Source: Bog-473 sp963807675 (GTDB taxonomy: Bacteria > Actinomycetota > Acidimicrobiia > Acidimicrobiales > RAAP-2). From it: DNA of 64,000 bases. The translations under genes were made by a program, and so were the position numbers. The DNA lies in contig CAWECP010000007.1 of NCBI GenBank assembly GCA_963807675.1, positions 62,001 to 126,000 of the forward strand, read 5' to 3'. Positions 9,458 to 19,386 of the stretch are shown here, piece by piece (the stretch's first letter is position 1; each line of letters opens with the position of its first letter). Under the pieces are notes generated by a model. The model saw only the letters and a list, made by a program, of their open reading frames with translations, ran no database searches and was not told the DNA's origin.

Positions 9458-10561
9458 GTGAAGGTTGTTGCTCCGCAACGCGACCGGAATCCCTACCAGG
9501 AGATTCTGGACGCCGCACTGGCCGAGCTGGGCGTAGAGACTGACTACCTCATTGCCGGCCCCGGCTCCCACACCGCCAAACTGGCCCTCCTGCCATTCGG
9601 ATTACTCCGGCATCGGCTGGCCGGGGCTCGGATCTTTCACCTGCACTGGATGTTTCCGTTCGTCACGGTGTGGGCACAGCGGACGCGGTCGGGACGACGC
9701 CTCGCATGGGCCTGGTTCGTCGTCTGCATCCTGACAGCAAAGGCGCTGGGTTACCGGGTGGTGTGGACCGCGCACAACGTCCTCCCGCACACCCCAGTCT
9801 TCGTCGACGACCGTGCGGCTCGGCGCTGGCTTCTGGCCCATGCCGACGCCGTGATCGCGTTGTCGGCCGCCACCGTGCCTGCGCTAGAGGCCCTCGGGGC
9901 CTGTCGCCCCAGAGTGATCCCCCCCGGGTCAGCAGTTGACAAATACCCCGTGACGGTTGGTCGGAGCGAAGCCAGGGACCGGCTGGGCCTGGGGCTGCAC
10001 GAACGGGTCCTCGTCTTCGTCGGGCAGATCCATCCCTACAAGGGCGTCGACCACCTGCTCGCCGCATCTGCGGGCCTCCCCAATGCCGTCCACCTCCGTA
10101 TCATGGTGATCGGTCGGTGCGCGGACGACGCCGAACGGAGGACGCTGGAGCGGCTCGCCGCACGGGCCGGCGATCGGGTCTTGACACGCTTCGAGTTCGT
10201 GCCGGACGAAGAAATCCAGTACTACTTAGTCGCCGCAGACGCCGCCGTGCTGCCGTTCGTAGGCGTGTCCAACAGCAGCTCACTCATGCTCGCCGTCTCC
10301 TTCGGACTGCCCGTCGTCATCCCCGACCTCGAAGAGCTGAGGGACGTTCCGCGGGAAGTGGCCGTGCGGTACGGGACCGAACCGCGGGGTATTCAGGCAG
10401 CCCTAACGAGGGTGGCGGCGATGGACCCGGACCTCCTGGCCTCAATGTCCGACAAGGCCAGAGCTTATGCCGCCTCGTTCAGTTGGGAGGCCGCTGCACG
10501 CGAAACCCACGATCTCTACAGCGACCTTCTGTCACGGCGGCCGCCGTGGCCTTTCAACTGA
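9458..10561 (+). CDS. Glycosyltransferase family 4 (GT-B fold), intact
   Basis: 367 aa, normal length for GT4 enzymes, which transfer a sugar from a nucleotide donor to a lipid-linked or growing glycan at the inner face of the membrane. N-domain features: 'IFHLHWMFPF' and 'ALGYRVVWTAHNVLPH' (common in GumH/mannosyl- and fucosyl-transferase relatives). The C-domain starts at ~185 with 'VLVFVGQIHPYKGVDHLL'; the nucleotide-sugar region is 'ADAAVLPFVGVSNSSSLMLAVSFGLPVVIPD' split by Ser-rich residues where many members have an E-x7-E motif. That makes donor recognition somewhat atypical. Divergent to the broken hydrolase; the only intact gene in the first 10 kb. Donor and acceptor not predictable. 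Confidence 0.85.
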   Translation: MKVVAPQRDRNPYQEILDAALAELGVETDYLIAGPGSHTAKLALLPFGLLRHRLAGARIFHLHWMFPFVTVWAQRTRSGRRLAWAWFVVCILTAKALGYRVVWTAHNVLPHTPVFVDDRAARRWLLAHADAVIALSAATVPALEALGACRPRVIPPGSAVDKYPVTVGRSEARDRLGLGLHERVLVFVGQIHPYKGVDHLLAASAGLPNAVHLRIMVIGRCADDAERRTLERLAARAGDRVLTRFEFVPDEEIQYYLVAADAAVLPFVGVSNSSSLMLAVSFGLPVVIPDLEELRDVPREVAVRYGTEPRGIQAALTRVAAMDPDLLASMSDKARAYAASFSWEAAARETHDLYSDLLSRRPPWPFN

Positions 10562-10902
10562 ACCCAGATCCACGGTTTTTGACCGGTGAGCAGTCATTCC
10601 GCCACCGGTTTGTTTGGACGAGTTGGGTCAAGCGGGCGGCTCGTCGTGCAGGATCAACCTCCAAGTTAACAACGGAGTTGCGTCGTGTGAAGAATCCAGG
10701 CGCTCTCAGGGCTATCTGCGATCGCTTCGATCCGATGATGTCCAGTTCATCTGAATGCAAAGGACTCGTCTCTATCCCAAGTCTCGGGAATTGCATCGGA
10801 CGCGAGCAAAACTCCAGGTCGCCTGCTGAGCAAGGGTTCGGAATGGTGCCCCCCCGGCTCGCAACGCCCTGAGCGGGTATCCCCGACCCCTCATCCCGTT
10901 TG
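10562..10902. other. Intergenic, nothing recognised
   Basis: About 340 bp between the GT4 gene and the recombinase; no repeat, tRNA-like sequence or obvious attachment site found. Confidence 0.4.
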
Positions 10903-12063
10903 ATGCATGATCATCCCATTCGACGGGAGACGGAGGGCAACGGGTTGGGACGTGGTGATCTGGCGGGCGCGGCCCGCCTGGAGCTGGTCTCTGGGGTGGC
11001 GCAGCTGCGGCCCGAAGACGCCATGTTCGAGGCGATGCTGAGCGGTTGGCGGGCCCAACAGGGCGCCCGCGGCCTGCAAGAGGACACGATCGAGCCGCGC
11101 ATGCGGCTGGTGCGGCGGTTCTTGGCGTTCACCAACGAGTACCCGTGGGGTTGGGGGCCGGGCCACGTCGAGGAGTGGACCCTGTCGTTGCGCGGCGAAC
11201 ATCACCTCGCCCCGGCCACGATCCGGGGCTACCAGGTCGACCTGCGGCTCTTCAGCGAGTACCTCACCGACGCCCGCTACGGCTGGGGACTGGCGTGCGA
11301 GGAGGCGTTCGGCCCTGGCGCCCATCCGGTGCCCATCTGCCACGAGTGGAACACCATCGCGCACCTGAGCGACTACGAGGGCAACCCCGAGGCCCGGCCG
11401 TTCACCCGAGAAGAGCTGCAGCGGTTCTTGGACTACGCCGACGATCAGGTGGAGCGGGCCGTTGCCGCCAAACGCAAGGGTGCACTGGCCGCCTACCGTG
11501 ACGCCACCTTGTTCAAGGTCATCTACGGCTGGGGGTTGCGCCGCACCGAGACGGCCAAACTCGATCTGGTCGACTGGGGCACCAATCCCGCCGCGCCCGA
11601 GTTCGCCCGCTTCGGCATGCTCCACGTCCGCTACGGCAAGGCTACCCGGGGCCAACCGCCACGCCGGCGCAACGTGCTCTCGGTCATGGACTGGGCCGTC
11701 GACGCGGTGGCCGACTACGTGGAGAACGTCCGGCCCCGTTTTGGCTGTGCCGATCATCCCGCTCTGTGGGTGACCGAACGCGGCGGAAGGATCAAGCCGG
11801 GCGAGATAAACGCCCGCTTCGTCGCCTACCGCGACGCACTCGGGTTGTGCGACGAGTTGACCCCACATTCGCTCAGGCACAGCTACGTCAGCCACCTCAC
11901 AGAGGACGGGGTGGACCGCCGGTTCCTCCAAGAACAGGTGGGCCACCGATGCGATACCTCGACCGCGATCTACACCCATGTGGGCAACGACTTCATGAAC
12001 ACCGCATTGCGCAAGGCCCTGGCCCCAGCATTTGACGAGCGAGACCAAAAGGAGCCGTCATGA
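10903..12063 (+). CDS. Tyrosine recombinase/integrase, intact
   Basis: 386 aa site-specific recombinase. It has an N-terminal SAM-like core-binding domain (~35-160) and a catalytic domain with the expected residues: Arg213 in 'YGWGLRRTE', His322 and Arg325 in 'HSLRHSY', His348 in 'QVGHR', and nucleophile Tyr357 in 'AIYTHVG'. The family cuts and rejoins DNA at specific sites. Its stop overlaps the start of the next gene (ATGA at 12060), so it is translationally coupled with the HTH gene and, originally, with the zinc-ribbon gene. The ATG at 10903 was chosen over a TTG at 10900; no strong RBS is visible, so a downstream start is possible. Confidence 0.9.
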   Translation: MHDHPIRRETEGNGLGRGDLAGAARLELVSGVAQLRPEDAMFEAMLSGWRAQQGARGLQEDTIEPRMRLVRRFLAFTNEYPWGWGPGHVEEWTLSLRGEHHLAPATIRGYQVDLRLFSEYLTDARYGWGLACEEAFGPGAHPVPICHEWNTIAHLSDYEGNPEARPFTREELQRFLDYADDQVERAVAAKRKGALAAYRDATLFKVIYGWGLRRTETAKLDLVDWGTNPAAPEFARFGMLHVRYGKATRGQPPRRRNVLSVMDWAVDAVADYVENVRPRFGCADHPALWVTERGGRIKPGEINARFVAYRDALGLCDELTPHSLRHSYVSHLTEDGVDRRFLQEQVGHRCDTSTAIYTHVGNDFMNTALRKALAPAFDERDQKEPS

Positions 12064-12392
12064 CCGCCAAACTCGACTACCGCTGGCACCTCCGGCAGGT
12101 GATGGCGAGCCGTGACATGTTCGCCACCACCGATCTGATCCCGGCTCTCAGGCGACGGGGTATCGAGCTGTCCTCCAGCCAGGTCTACCGCCTGGTGGTC
12201 GAGCGACCCGAACGCCTCAGTCTCAAGATCCTCATGGCGTTGTGCGACATCTTGGAGTGCTCGATGGAGGACCTGATCGAGCCGATCGCCGCGGAGAAGG
12301 AGACTCGACGCTCCAAGAGCGCCGGTGGCGCCGAGGCCGGGATCGGCCAACTCCGCCCCAAGCGGGCCCGCATCACCGGAACCAGGTCCTGA
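12060..12392 (+). CDS. XRE/Cro-type helix-turn-helix protein
   Basis: 110 aa. The helix-turn-helix lies around residues 20-75: 'DLIPALRRRGIELSSSQVYRLV' followed by 'LSLKILMALCDILECSMEDLI', the Cro/C1-type arrangement with the usual 'L..L..IL.C...DLIE' C-terminal helix. The basic tail resembles DNA-binding extensions. The 4-bp overlap with the recombinase and the position before the zinc-ribbon ORF indicate one transcription unit. Likely a regulator or accessory DNA-binding factor for recombination; direct role unknown. Confidence 0.85.
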   Translation: MTAKLDYRWHLRQVMASRDMFATTDLIPALRRRGIELSSSQVYRLVVERPERLSLKILMALCDILECSMEDLIEPIAAEKETRRSKSAGGAEAGIGQLRPKRARITGTRS

Positions 12393-12413
12393 GCGGATGC
12401 TCTGGCGCCAGAG

Positions 12414-14843
12414 GTGCTGGCGGACCCCGTCGGGGTCGTCGTCGATCTCATCGAGGCGCGTCACGTTGCGCTCGAGCGGAGCGTGATCGAAGACGTGGTG
12501 CTGCGCGTGGCCGGCGGTCGGGCCAAACGGCGCCGCCTGGCCCAAGTCCTCCTCGAGCGGCCGAGCGTGCTCGACGACGGCCGCTCTCCCGCACCACGGG
12601 TCGTGGGCGATCTGCTCATCGCACTGGGCAAGGCCGGCGCCTCCATATCTCCTCGCCGGTCTGCGCCAGCTGCAACAAGGCGCTGCGCACCCTGCAACGC
12701 CGCGGCGAGGACTGGTACTGCGGGGTGTGTGGTCCAGTCCGCGAACCCTGCACGGCCTGTGGCAAGACCCGGCCGGTGACGTTCCGGGATCGAGACGGAC
12801 GGCCCCGATGCGACCAATGCCCGCCCGGCGACGGGCGTGATCCAACCGATGTCGTGATCGACGTCGTCACCGGGTCGATCCAACATTGAGTGCTGACGTC
12901 GTGATCGCTGCCTTGAACAATGCGGTGACCAATGCCAGTCAACGCCAGCAGTTGGCCTGGGCTCTGGCCGAGCGGCCCGAACTGCTCACCGGTGCCGGCG
13001 CCGAGGCGCGGGTCCCTTCGGTGCTGCGCCTCATCGAGGGGCTCTGTGATGCCGGGGCCACGCACATCGTCCGGCCGCCATGCCCCCACTGCGGACGAGT
13101 GATCGCGTTGGTCAAACCCAGGGACGGCGTGCGTCTCTGCCGAAACTGCGTGGCCAAATCCCGTGCCGAACCGTGTGCACGATGTGGCGCCGTCCGAGAG
13201 GCCGGGACCCGCGATGAGCATGGGCGAGCCCTTGTGCCCCTCGTGTCTGGTCACCGACCCAGCTAACCAGGAGACCTGCATCGTCTGTGACCGTCGTCGG
13301 CCGGTGAGCGTCCGCACGACCGACGGCCCGACCTGTGCGACCTGTCGCCCTTGGAAGTCGATGACCTGCGCCATCTGCGCCAGATTCGGCCCGGCCATGA
13401 TCTCGGAGACGACGGGCACCCCGTGGTGCACAGCCTGCGCCCAACGATGGGCCAGATGCGTCGGCTGCAAGAGGTCGCGCCATTGCGGGGCGGCACCATC
13501 GAGCAGCCCCTGTGCGCGACCTGTACTCGTCCAGAACCCGGCTTCTGGCGCAGCTGCACGGACTGCGGCCGATCCGGTCGCATCCACGCCGGTCGCTGCG
13601 CGCGCTGCAGCGTGCAACGGCGACTTCGTGAGTTGCTGGGCGACGAAGAGGGGCGGATTCGTCCCGAGCTCATAGCCCTCTATGAGGCCCTGGTATCGGT
13701 GGAACGACCGGGCACAGCAGCCGCCTGGCTCGACAACAGCACGGTTCTCGAGATCCGGCGTGGTCTCGACGCCGGCCAGGCGCTCACGCACGAGATGCTC
13801 GACCAACTGCCCGCCGGCAAACCGCTCGAGCACCTGCGCAGCGTGCTGGTCGCCATCGGAACTCTGCCCCGCGTGACGAGCACATGGCGCGGCTGGAGCG
13901 ATGGATCGCCGCCACCATCGCCGAGCGAAGTGACCCCGAAGAGCAACAACTGCTGCACCGCTATGCGGTCTGGCACGTGCTCCGTCGTCTTCGCCGCCGA
14001 CTCGGGGACGCCGAAACCACGCACGCCCAGGCCGTCAGCGTGCAACAGCATGTGAGAGGCGCCATCGCCCTGCTCGACGTGCTCGGTGCCCATCACCTCG
14101 ATCTGGGCACCGCCCGCCAGGGCGACCTCGAGACCTGGCTGGTCAGCGACCAGGCCACTCACTGCCGCGAAGCCGGTCACTTCGTGCGATGGGCCAAGAG
14201 GGAGAAGCTGACCGGCCTGGAGTTTCCCGCCGTCCGTTGGGGTGGCCCCTCCGGCGTGATCGACACCGAGACCCGCTGGGCGCAAGCGCGCTGGCTGCTC
14301 GGCGACGACACCCTCAGACCCGAGGACCGCTTCGCCGGTCTGCTCGTGCTCCTCTACGCCCAGTGGCCGGCCGCCATCAGCCGCCTCACCACGGCCCACA
14401 TTGAGGCCAACGACAGCGATGTCCGGCTCCGATTGGGCCATGCGCCGGTTGTCCTTCCCGAACCACTCGCCGCTCTGGCTCTCCACCTTGTCGCCACCCG
14501 CCAAGGCCATGCCGCGATCGGCCACCAAACAGGCTCTCCCTGGCTCTTCCCCGGCGGGCAACCCGGACGACCCATCAGCGCCTTTCGTCTCGGTGAACGC
14601 CTTCGCCAGCTCGGCCTGCGGCCGGGGCAATCCCGCTCGACCGCACTCTTCCAGCTCGCCACCGAGCTCCCCGCCGCGCTGCTCGCCCGGATGCTCGGCA
14701 TCCACATCAGCGTCGCCGTGGCCTGGCAACGGGCCAGCGCGGGCGATTGGACCAACTACGCCGCTGACTACAGCCGCCGAGGAGATCAGCACAAGGCGGC
14801 CCCTCATCGAGTCCCCCACGCGTCCCCTATCACCCACTCCTGA
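12414..14843 (+). pseudogene. Large zinc-ribbon protein with recombinase-like C-terminus, frameshifted
   Basis: Starts at GTG 12414, 22 bp after the HTH gene. Two copies of a ~115-residue module can be read, each a helical part ('LAQVLLERPSVL' / 'LAWALAERPELL') followed by paired CxxC zinc ribbons ('CASC...CGVC...CTAC...CDQC' and 'CPHC...CRNC...CARC'). More CxxC ribbons follow to ~13620 ('CPSC', 'CIVC', 'CATC', 'CAIC'). The C-terminal ~320 codons (13884-14843) look like a tyrosine-recombinase fold lacking the catalytic set: 'GQSRSTALFQL' replaces HxxR and 'WTNYAADYSRR' sits where the nucleophile would be. At least five frame changes (~12640, 12888, 13215, 13490, 13890). Probably one ~800-aa gene originally. 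Function not known. Confidence 0.65.
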
Positions 14844-15068
14844 GAGGCATTCCGACAGTTCCAATACCCGACTCCGCCAGAGGTATCCCGAGCGGCCCGA
14901 ATTCCATTAGCACTGGAGTCGTTCACGCAAACGGCTGATGAGATGGTTGACATAACCCCGCAACGGAGGGCGTTGTCCGCGTGCAACCTTTATGTCTCGT
15001 TCCGTTCCTCCATTCTCTGAACTAATGCGCCGAGCAATAGCCCAAGAGCCCATCTCTTGGAACTCACC

Positions 15069-15602
15069 CTATTTGGGGTGGGGCAAGATCAGAAGGTCCC
15101 AACTCCTTCGGACATGAGGCTCGTTTGCCACGTCGTGGCTCATTGATCTCACCCTTTCGACGATGTCCGCTGCAGCTGAAGAGGCAAAAGTCCAATCGAG
15201 ATCATCAAAGATAACCACGTCTCCTGTCTTGACGAAGCGCTCCAACAGCAATGCGGCAAAGCCGTCCACGAACCACTCATGTGCTCCGTCGAGGTAGACC
15301 ATGCTGAACCGCGGTGCGCTACCCAGCTCAAGTTGCTGCTTCATCCACCACAGATAGCCATCGTCCGCGTACACCAGTTCAACGTGGTCCTCAAGCCCAA
15401 CACGAGCAATGACTTCATCGGCTCGCGGCTGGCGATCCCGTGCGCTCATGTTGTCGACGCAAACGGCCTTGCCGTTGCGGCTCTTCGCTAACGCTCCGAG
15501 AAGCGCGCTGCCTTTCCCGTGAGCGAAGCCAAGTTCAAGGATGTCTCCTGGCGGGCAGCTCTCCCAAATCTTCACTAAGAGTCGCGCTTGATTCACATCC
15601 AT
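15069..15602 (-). CDS. Class I SAM-dependent methyltransferase
   Basis: 177 aa. Motif I 'ILELGFAHGKGSALLGAL' (~21-38), acidic motif II 'AVCVDNMS', motif IV 'FSMVYLDGAHEWFVDGFAAL' (the D-G-x-H pattern of Methyltransf_24-type enzymes) and 'GDVVIFDDLDW'. This subgroup often acts on sugars or small glycans in surface polysaccharide loci. It is the last gene of the minus-strand polysaccharide operon, 82 bp after the polytopic membrane protein. Substrate unknown. Confidence 0.8.
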   Translation of the reverse strand: MDVNQARLLVKIWESCPPGDILELGFAHGKGSALLGALAKSRNGKAVCVDNMSARDRQPRADEVIARVGLEDHVELVYADDGYLWWMKQQLELGSAPRFSMVYLDGAHEWFVDGFAALLLERFVKTGDVVIFDDLDWTFASSAAADIVERVRSMSHDVANEPHVRRSWDLLILPHPK

Positions 15603-15683
15603 GTAGGGACGTTACGAAGCTCATTTGCTACCTTCTCGACTTCCGAATCATCCCTCCAACTACATAGACCGGGCCGTCCGGTG

Positions 15684-17984
15684 TCACCTGTAAACTCGGG
15701 CGTGCGGGCTCGAGTAAACGATCGCTTTGGTCCGTGCGAGGAAATCAGCGGGGAACCGATACGTGGAGTCGTGCTCCCCCGAGGCGCCGTAGGCGCGTCC
15801 AGCGACGTTATACCCGGTCGCCAGCACCCAGGCACTTTGATCCAGGGTCTCCGGAGTAAGGTCTCGCTGAGTGCCAGCGGGGTACCCGCTCCCCGCCCAT
15901 ATTCGCAACTCGCCGTACTCGTCCGTCCACAGCAACGGCCGGGGCCCTGCGGCTCCTACCATCCAGTGGGCGGCTGCCACATCCTGGTCGGACATGTAGA
16001 AGGCGTCGTAGTACTGCCCCGAGTTAGTCAGTGTCGGACGGTCCGGATTCGCGAGGCCAGTCGAACCAATTGCCAAGAGGACAATGCCGATGACGGCGCT
16101 CCACATGACGGCGCCGCGCAGCCGCCGCGAACACCGGTCCACGACGAGTGCCAGAGCCACGGCGAGCACCATCCCAGCTTGGATCTGGGCCCGCTCTTGG
16201 TTGTAGGCCGTCGCTAGTGTGCCGCTGACTCGGGCAACGGCCACAAAGACGAGCATGACGGCGGCCAGCAGGCCGTACTCCAGCGGCACTCCGGACTTGC
16301 GGCTACGGTCCAGCAAGAGGAGAACAGCGCCTACCACCGTGGCGACCAGAAACAGCTCGCTCACTAGGACGGATAGGTTGAAGAAGGGGCCCGTGGGAGA
16401 CGCCGAGGCCGCCGACACGGTGGCTGCTGGGAAATGCGACGTAAGCGTCGAGGGATAGCGGTGGAGCCAGTGCTCGGTGAGGCTGGCCTGGTACGCAAGC
16501 CGGTAGTACTCGGCTGGTGAAACCGAGTTGGTGACATTGCCGCTCAGCCACGTCGTGAGCGGCGAGCTACCCCGATTCGGCAGAAGGTTCGGGCCGTCGT
16601 CGGCAAACGCCGCGACGATCGAGGTGAGGTTGTGCGCCGAACGGGTGATCACCAGGTCCCAGAGCCAGATGAAAACCACACCGGCCCCCGCCACAACCAT
16701 CGAGACCCGGACGTCCGGGACCCTCCGACTAGGCCCACGTCGCAGCAATCGGACGAGACCGAAGAGGATCCAGGTTCCCACGAGAACGAACACGGTGACG
16801 TAGGACGTCGAGTAGTGCGACACGACCAGCGCGGCCAGGGCGACGATCGCCGTACCCGTCCGCCTTCGGCGGTCCAATTGCGGGTCGAACAGGACAAGCA
16901 ACAGGAGGTTGAAGTAGAAGAGGCCCACCTCTTGACGGCTGATCCCGCTGAGCTGGTCGGCGAACTGGGTGAGTGCGATGAGGTAGGTTACGGACACGGC
17001 GGCAGGCCGCGACGGAAGCCAGATCCGCACCAGGCCGTAGGTCAACGGGGGTACCGTGGCGAGATAGAAAGGGTAGAGAGTTTTGAACAACGTGAGCCCG
17101 CCGAGGCCGCTCACTTTCACCAGAGCGGCCGGAAGCGCGGTGATGCTCAGCATGGCCGCGTACGGGTCGCCGTTTGAGGGCGGCACCCAGCGCCCAGTTT
17201 CCAACGTGACGGTGAACCGCTGGTACTCCTGTTGGACGTCGAATCCGAAGAGGTGGTTGCTCCGCCACGTGTAGAGGTAAATGAGAGTCAGGGCGGCGCT
17301 GAACAGCAGGTACTGGGCACGCCCATCCGGCCAGTTCGGCGCCCTTATCAGGACCAATACCAGGACTGCCAGGGCCGCCACGGTGACCGCGGCGGCCGCC
17401 GCGCCGCCGAACCCTCCGTTGAGCCGCTCGGCGGCGGCCACTGCCGAGAGTGGCAGGAGGGCACCCACCAAACCGACAATGACGGACGGCCGCGCTCTAT
17501 TAGGCCGAAGCAGATCCCAGACCGGGTCAGCGCCGCTCGGGCGAAGCAGCAGCGCAACCAGGATCACCACGTTGATGCCGACCATCAGCGGTAGGGCATC
17601 TAGCGGGTCACTTACGCCGAGTGGGAAAAGTGCGGCGCTGGAAAGTGCAACCCACGCCATCCAGACCGCGGTGCCAGCGCCGAAGACGCCGACAAGGTGG
17701 GAAAAGGGGTTGGTCAGCCGCACCCCAGTCGCTGCAAGCACCGTGGCACCGGGCAGGAAGAGTGCCAGGCCCACCACGATGACCCGGCTGTTGACCAGCA
17801 CATGACTCGTCACAACGGCCATATCGAAGACGACCAGCAGAACGATCGTGGTCAGCAGCCCCTTGAGCTCGAGCCAGCCTCTGGCTGCCCATTCGCCAGT
17901 GTCCGCGTCCCGGTCGCCATTGCCGGCGTACACGTCAGGTGCCTGCGCCCGGTCCTCGGAGGTTGCGATGTTCAGCGGCGTCAC
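15684..17984 (-). CDS. Large polytopic membrane protein (DUF2206 / GT-C-like)
   Basis: 766 aa with about 14-16 hydrophobic segments after a soluble N-terminal ~40 residues, and a soluble C-terminal ~150 residues. The block 'LYTWRSNHLFGFDVQQEYQRF' (~240-262), with its Asp in the first periplasmic loop, and a later 'SGISRQEVGLFYF' resemble the DUF2206 family, thought to be GT-C glycosyltransferases that use polyprenyl-linked sugars. Start overlaps the stop of the upstream gene (17981-17984), so the two are coupled. Likely transfers or polymerises sugars on the outer side of the membrane; activity not demonstrated for the family to my knowledge. Confidence 0.75.
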   Translation of the reverse strand: MTPLNIATSEDRAQAPDVYAGNGDRDADTGEWAARGWLELKGLLTTIVLLVVFDMAVVTSHVLVNSRVIVVGLALFLPGATVLAATGVRLTNPFSHLVGVFGAGTAVWMAWVALSSAALFPLGVSDPLDALPLMVGINVVILVALLLRPSGADPVWDLLRPNRARPSVIVGLVGALLPLSAVAAAERLNGGFGGAAAAAVTVAALAVLVLVLIRAPNWPDGRAQYLLFSAALTLIYLYTWRSNHLFGFDVQQEYQRFTVTLETGRWVPPSNGDPYAAMLSITALPAALVKVSGLGGLTLFKTLYPFYLATVPPLTYGLVRIWLPSRPAAVSVTYLIALTQFADQLSGISRQEVGLFYFNLLLLVLFDPQLDRRRRTGTAIVALAALVVSHYSTSYVTVFVLVGTWILFGLVRLLRRGPSRRVPDVRVSMVVAGAGVVFIWLWDLVITRSAHNLTSIVAAFADDGPNLLPNRGSSPLTTWLSGNVTNSVSPAEYYRLAYQASLTEHWLHRYPSTLTSHFPAATVSAASASPTGPFFNLSVLVSELFLVATVVGAVLLLLDRSRKSGVPLEYGLLAAVMLVFVAVARVSGTLATAYNQERAQIQAGMVLAVALALVVDRCSRRLRGAVMWSAVIGIVLLAIGSTGLANPDRPTLTNSGQYYDAFYMSDQDVAAAHWMVGAAGPRPLLWTDEYGELRIWAGSGYPAGTQRDLTPETLDQSAWVLATGYNVAGRAYGASGEHDSTYRFPADFLARTKAIVYSSPHARVYR

Positions 17985-18427
17985 GACGCCCCGCCAGCGT
18001 GCGGCTGTACAGGGAACTGCAACGGCGCTAGACCGCGGCCCGGCGCTCCCACACGGGCTTCCCTCACGCCGGATCCCTTCGGAATTGTGAAGCCGACTGG
18101 CACCGACAGCCTTCCATCCGCCGGAACGGTGACTACACCCGACGCATACGGGACGCCGGCCTCGCCTTGGGGGCCGAGCGTCACCACCCAGGCCTGGCGA
18201 ACGGGCGTGGCGTAGGTGCTGGTGATGGTGAACGAGAACCGGACCGCGCCGTCTCCAGCGGCCACGATAGGGCGCCGCGGATCGTCCAATGCCAACGACA
18301 CGAACCGATCAGACCGGGCCACAATGCCGGTGCGGGACGCCACACCAGGGGCAAGCTGGACGACCAGGCCGACAGCGAGTAGCAACACGGCAACGACGAC
18401 CAACGGGAGAACCCGGGTGAACCGCAT
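17981..18427 (-). CDS. Membrane-anchored extracytoplasmic protein
   Basis: 148 aa from ATG 18427 ('MRFTRVLPLVVVAVLLLAVGLVVQLAPG'): one N-terminal membrane anchor then a β-rich exported domain ('VRFSFTITSTYATPVRQAWVV', 'GRLSVPVGFTIPKG'). It resembles the extracellular β-sandwich found next to DUF2206/DUF1616 membrane proteins, and its 4-bp overlap with the 766-aa gene suggests the pair forms one membrane complex. The ORF continues upstream to 18541, but that part overlaps the remnant glycosyltransferase and lacks membrane character, so the internal ATG is preferred. Confidence 0.7.
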   Translation of the reverse strand: MRFTRVLPLVVVAVLLLAVGLVVQLAPGVASRTGIVARSDRFVSLALDDPRRPIVAAGDGAVRFSFTITSTYATPVRQAWVVTLGPQGEAGVPYASGVVTVPADGRLSVPVGFTIPKGSGVREARVGAPGRGLAPLQFPVQPHAGGAS

Positions 18428-18539
18428 TTTGAATGGAGCGGCAGTATGGCTGTGCCTACCCACGCACCAGGTCCCCCACCGAGACGGATAGCGATCCACA
18501 AGCGGACCGAGCCCGCACCCGGGCCAGATCACGCGCTCC

Positions 18540-19346
18540 ACCGTACTCTTCGGCCGCGTGATTGACTATTAGCTCCACCGGGAGCGGGCGCTTTCGGGCT
18601 CGCCACAGCGGCACGAGCGGGAGCAGCAGATAGCTTCTGTTTCGGAGGGCTAACAGGTGACACGCGTGGAGCACGGGCACATGCTCGGTCCAAAAGACGT
18701 CCCCTGCCTGGGCGTCGCACTTGCAGTTGAGCCGGATGCCGGCGGAGCAGTACATCACCGACCGCCGGAGCTGCCGACGGAGGTCACCGCGGTCCTGTTC
18801 GGCGTGGGCCTCTGGAAGGAAGGTGATTGGACGCCACGCCCCGAATGTCTGCCGGGTGTAGTGGAGGTCGAGCAACCCTCGATTTGTTCGTCGAACCAGC
18901 CGCCGGTTGGCTACCCCGACGGCGACCGCCAAGTTGATCGTGGGCACCTCAATTTGGCACCTCGGTAGGGCGTCACTGCGCTCCACGCTATAGAGGCCGT
19001 TATCCGTCCACGACCTGGCCGCCACCTGCTCCTCGTTCGCAGAGGTCGGCGTGAGGACACGGACCAGCCGGCTCTCCTTGGGGATACACACGCAGCCCGC
19101 GAAGGTGATGACGTGGCCGCACCCCGCCCGAATCCCGGCGTTCCGTTGGTGAGGCAAGGAGATCCTGCCTCGTGGCGGCGATGTGAAGGGAGCCGATTGC
19201 AATCTTGGGTGCGAGTCGGGAATTCGGTTCAGGCACCCCGTTGACGCGTAATTGTCGACAACTTCGACCGCCTTCTCAGCCGCCACGTCCGGAGGTGCCA
19301 CGTAGTCGTCCAGCGTTACCAGCGTGTCGTACCGCTTTCTGCTCAT
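18540..19346 (-). pseudogene. GT2 glycosyltransferase, degraded C-terminal two thirds
   Basis: Still open as 296 codons in one frame, but compensating indels have scrambled stretches. Recognisable GT2 landmarks: 'ISLPHQRNAGIRAGCGHVITF' (cf. the H-Q-R-N-x-G helix of the intact gene at 23536), 'SRLVRVLTP', 'NGLYSVERSDAL', 'VPTINLAVA', 'ITFLPEAHAEQDRGDLRRQLRRSVMY' and a C-terminal hydrophobic region 'LLLPLVPLWRARKRPLPVELIVNH'. The N-terminal nucleotide-binding strand (VSVVIP-type) is missing and the DxD region is corrupted ('AGCVCIP' where 'DAGC.P' is expected). Not likely active. Confidence 0.6.
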
Positions 19347-19386
19347 CGTTGGATACGATCAAAATCGAGACCTTCACTCGGGGACA

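Noticed and set aside
9361..9571. N-terminal extension of the minus-strand hydrolase to 9571
   Set aside because: Would overlap the intact GT4 gene; the signal peptide begins at the ATG at 9361.
10891..12048. 385-codon minus-strand ORF opposite the recombinase
   Set aside because: Off-frame complement of the clear tyrosine recombinase; lacks family features.
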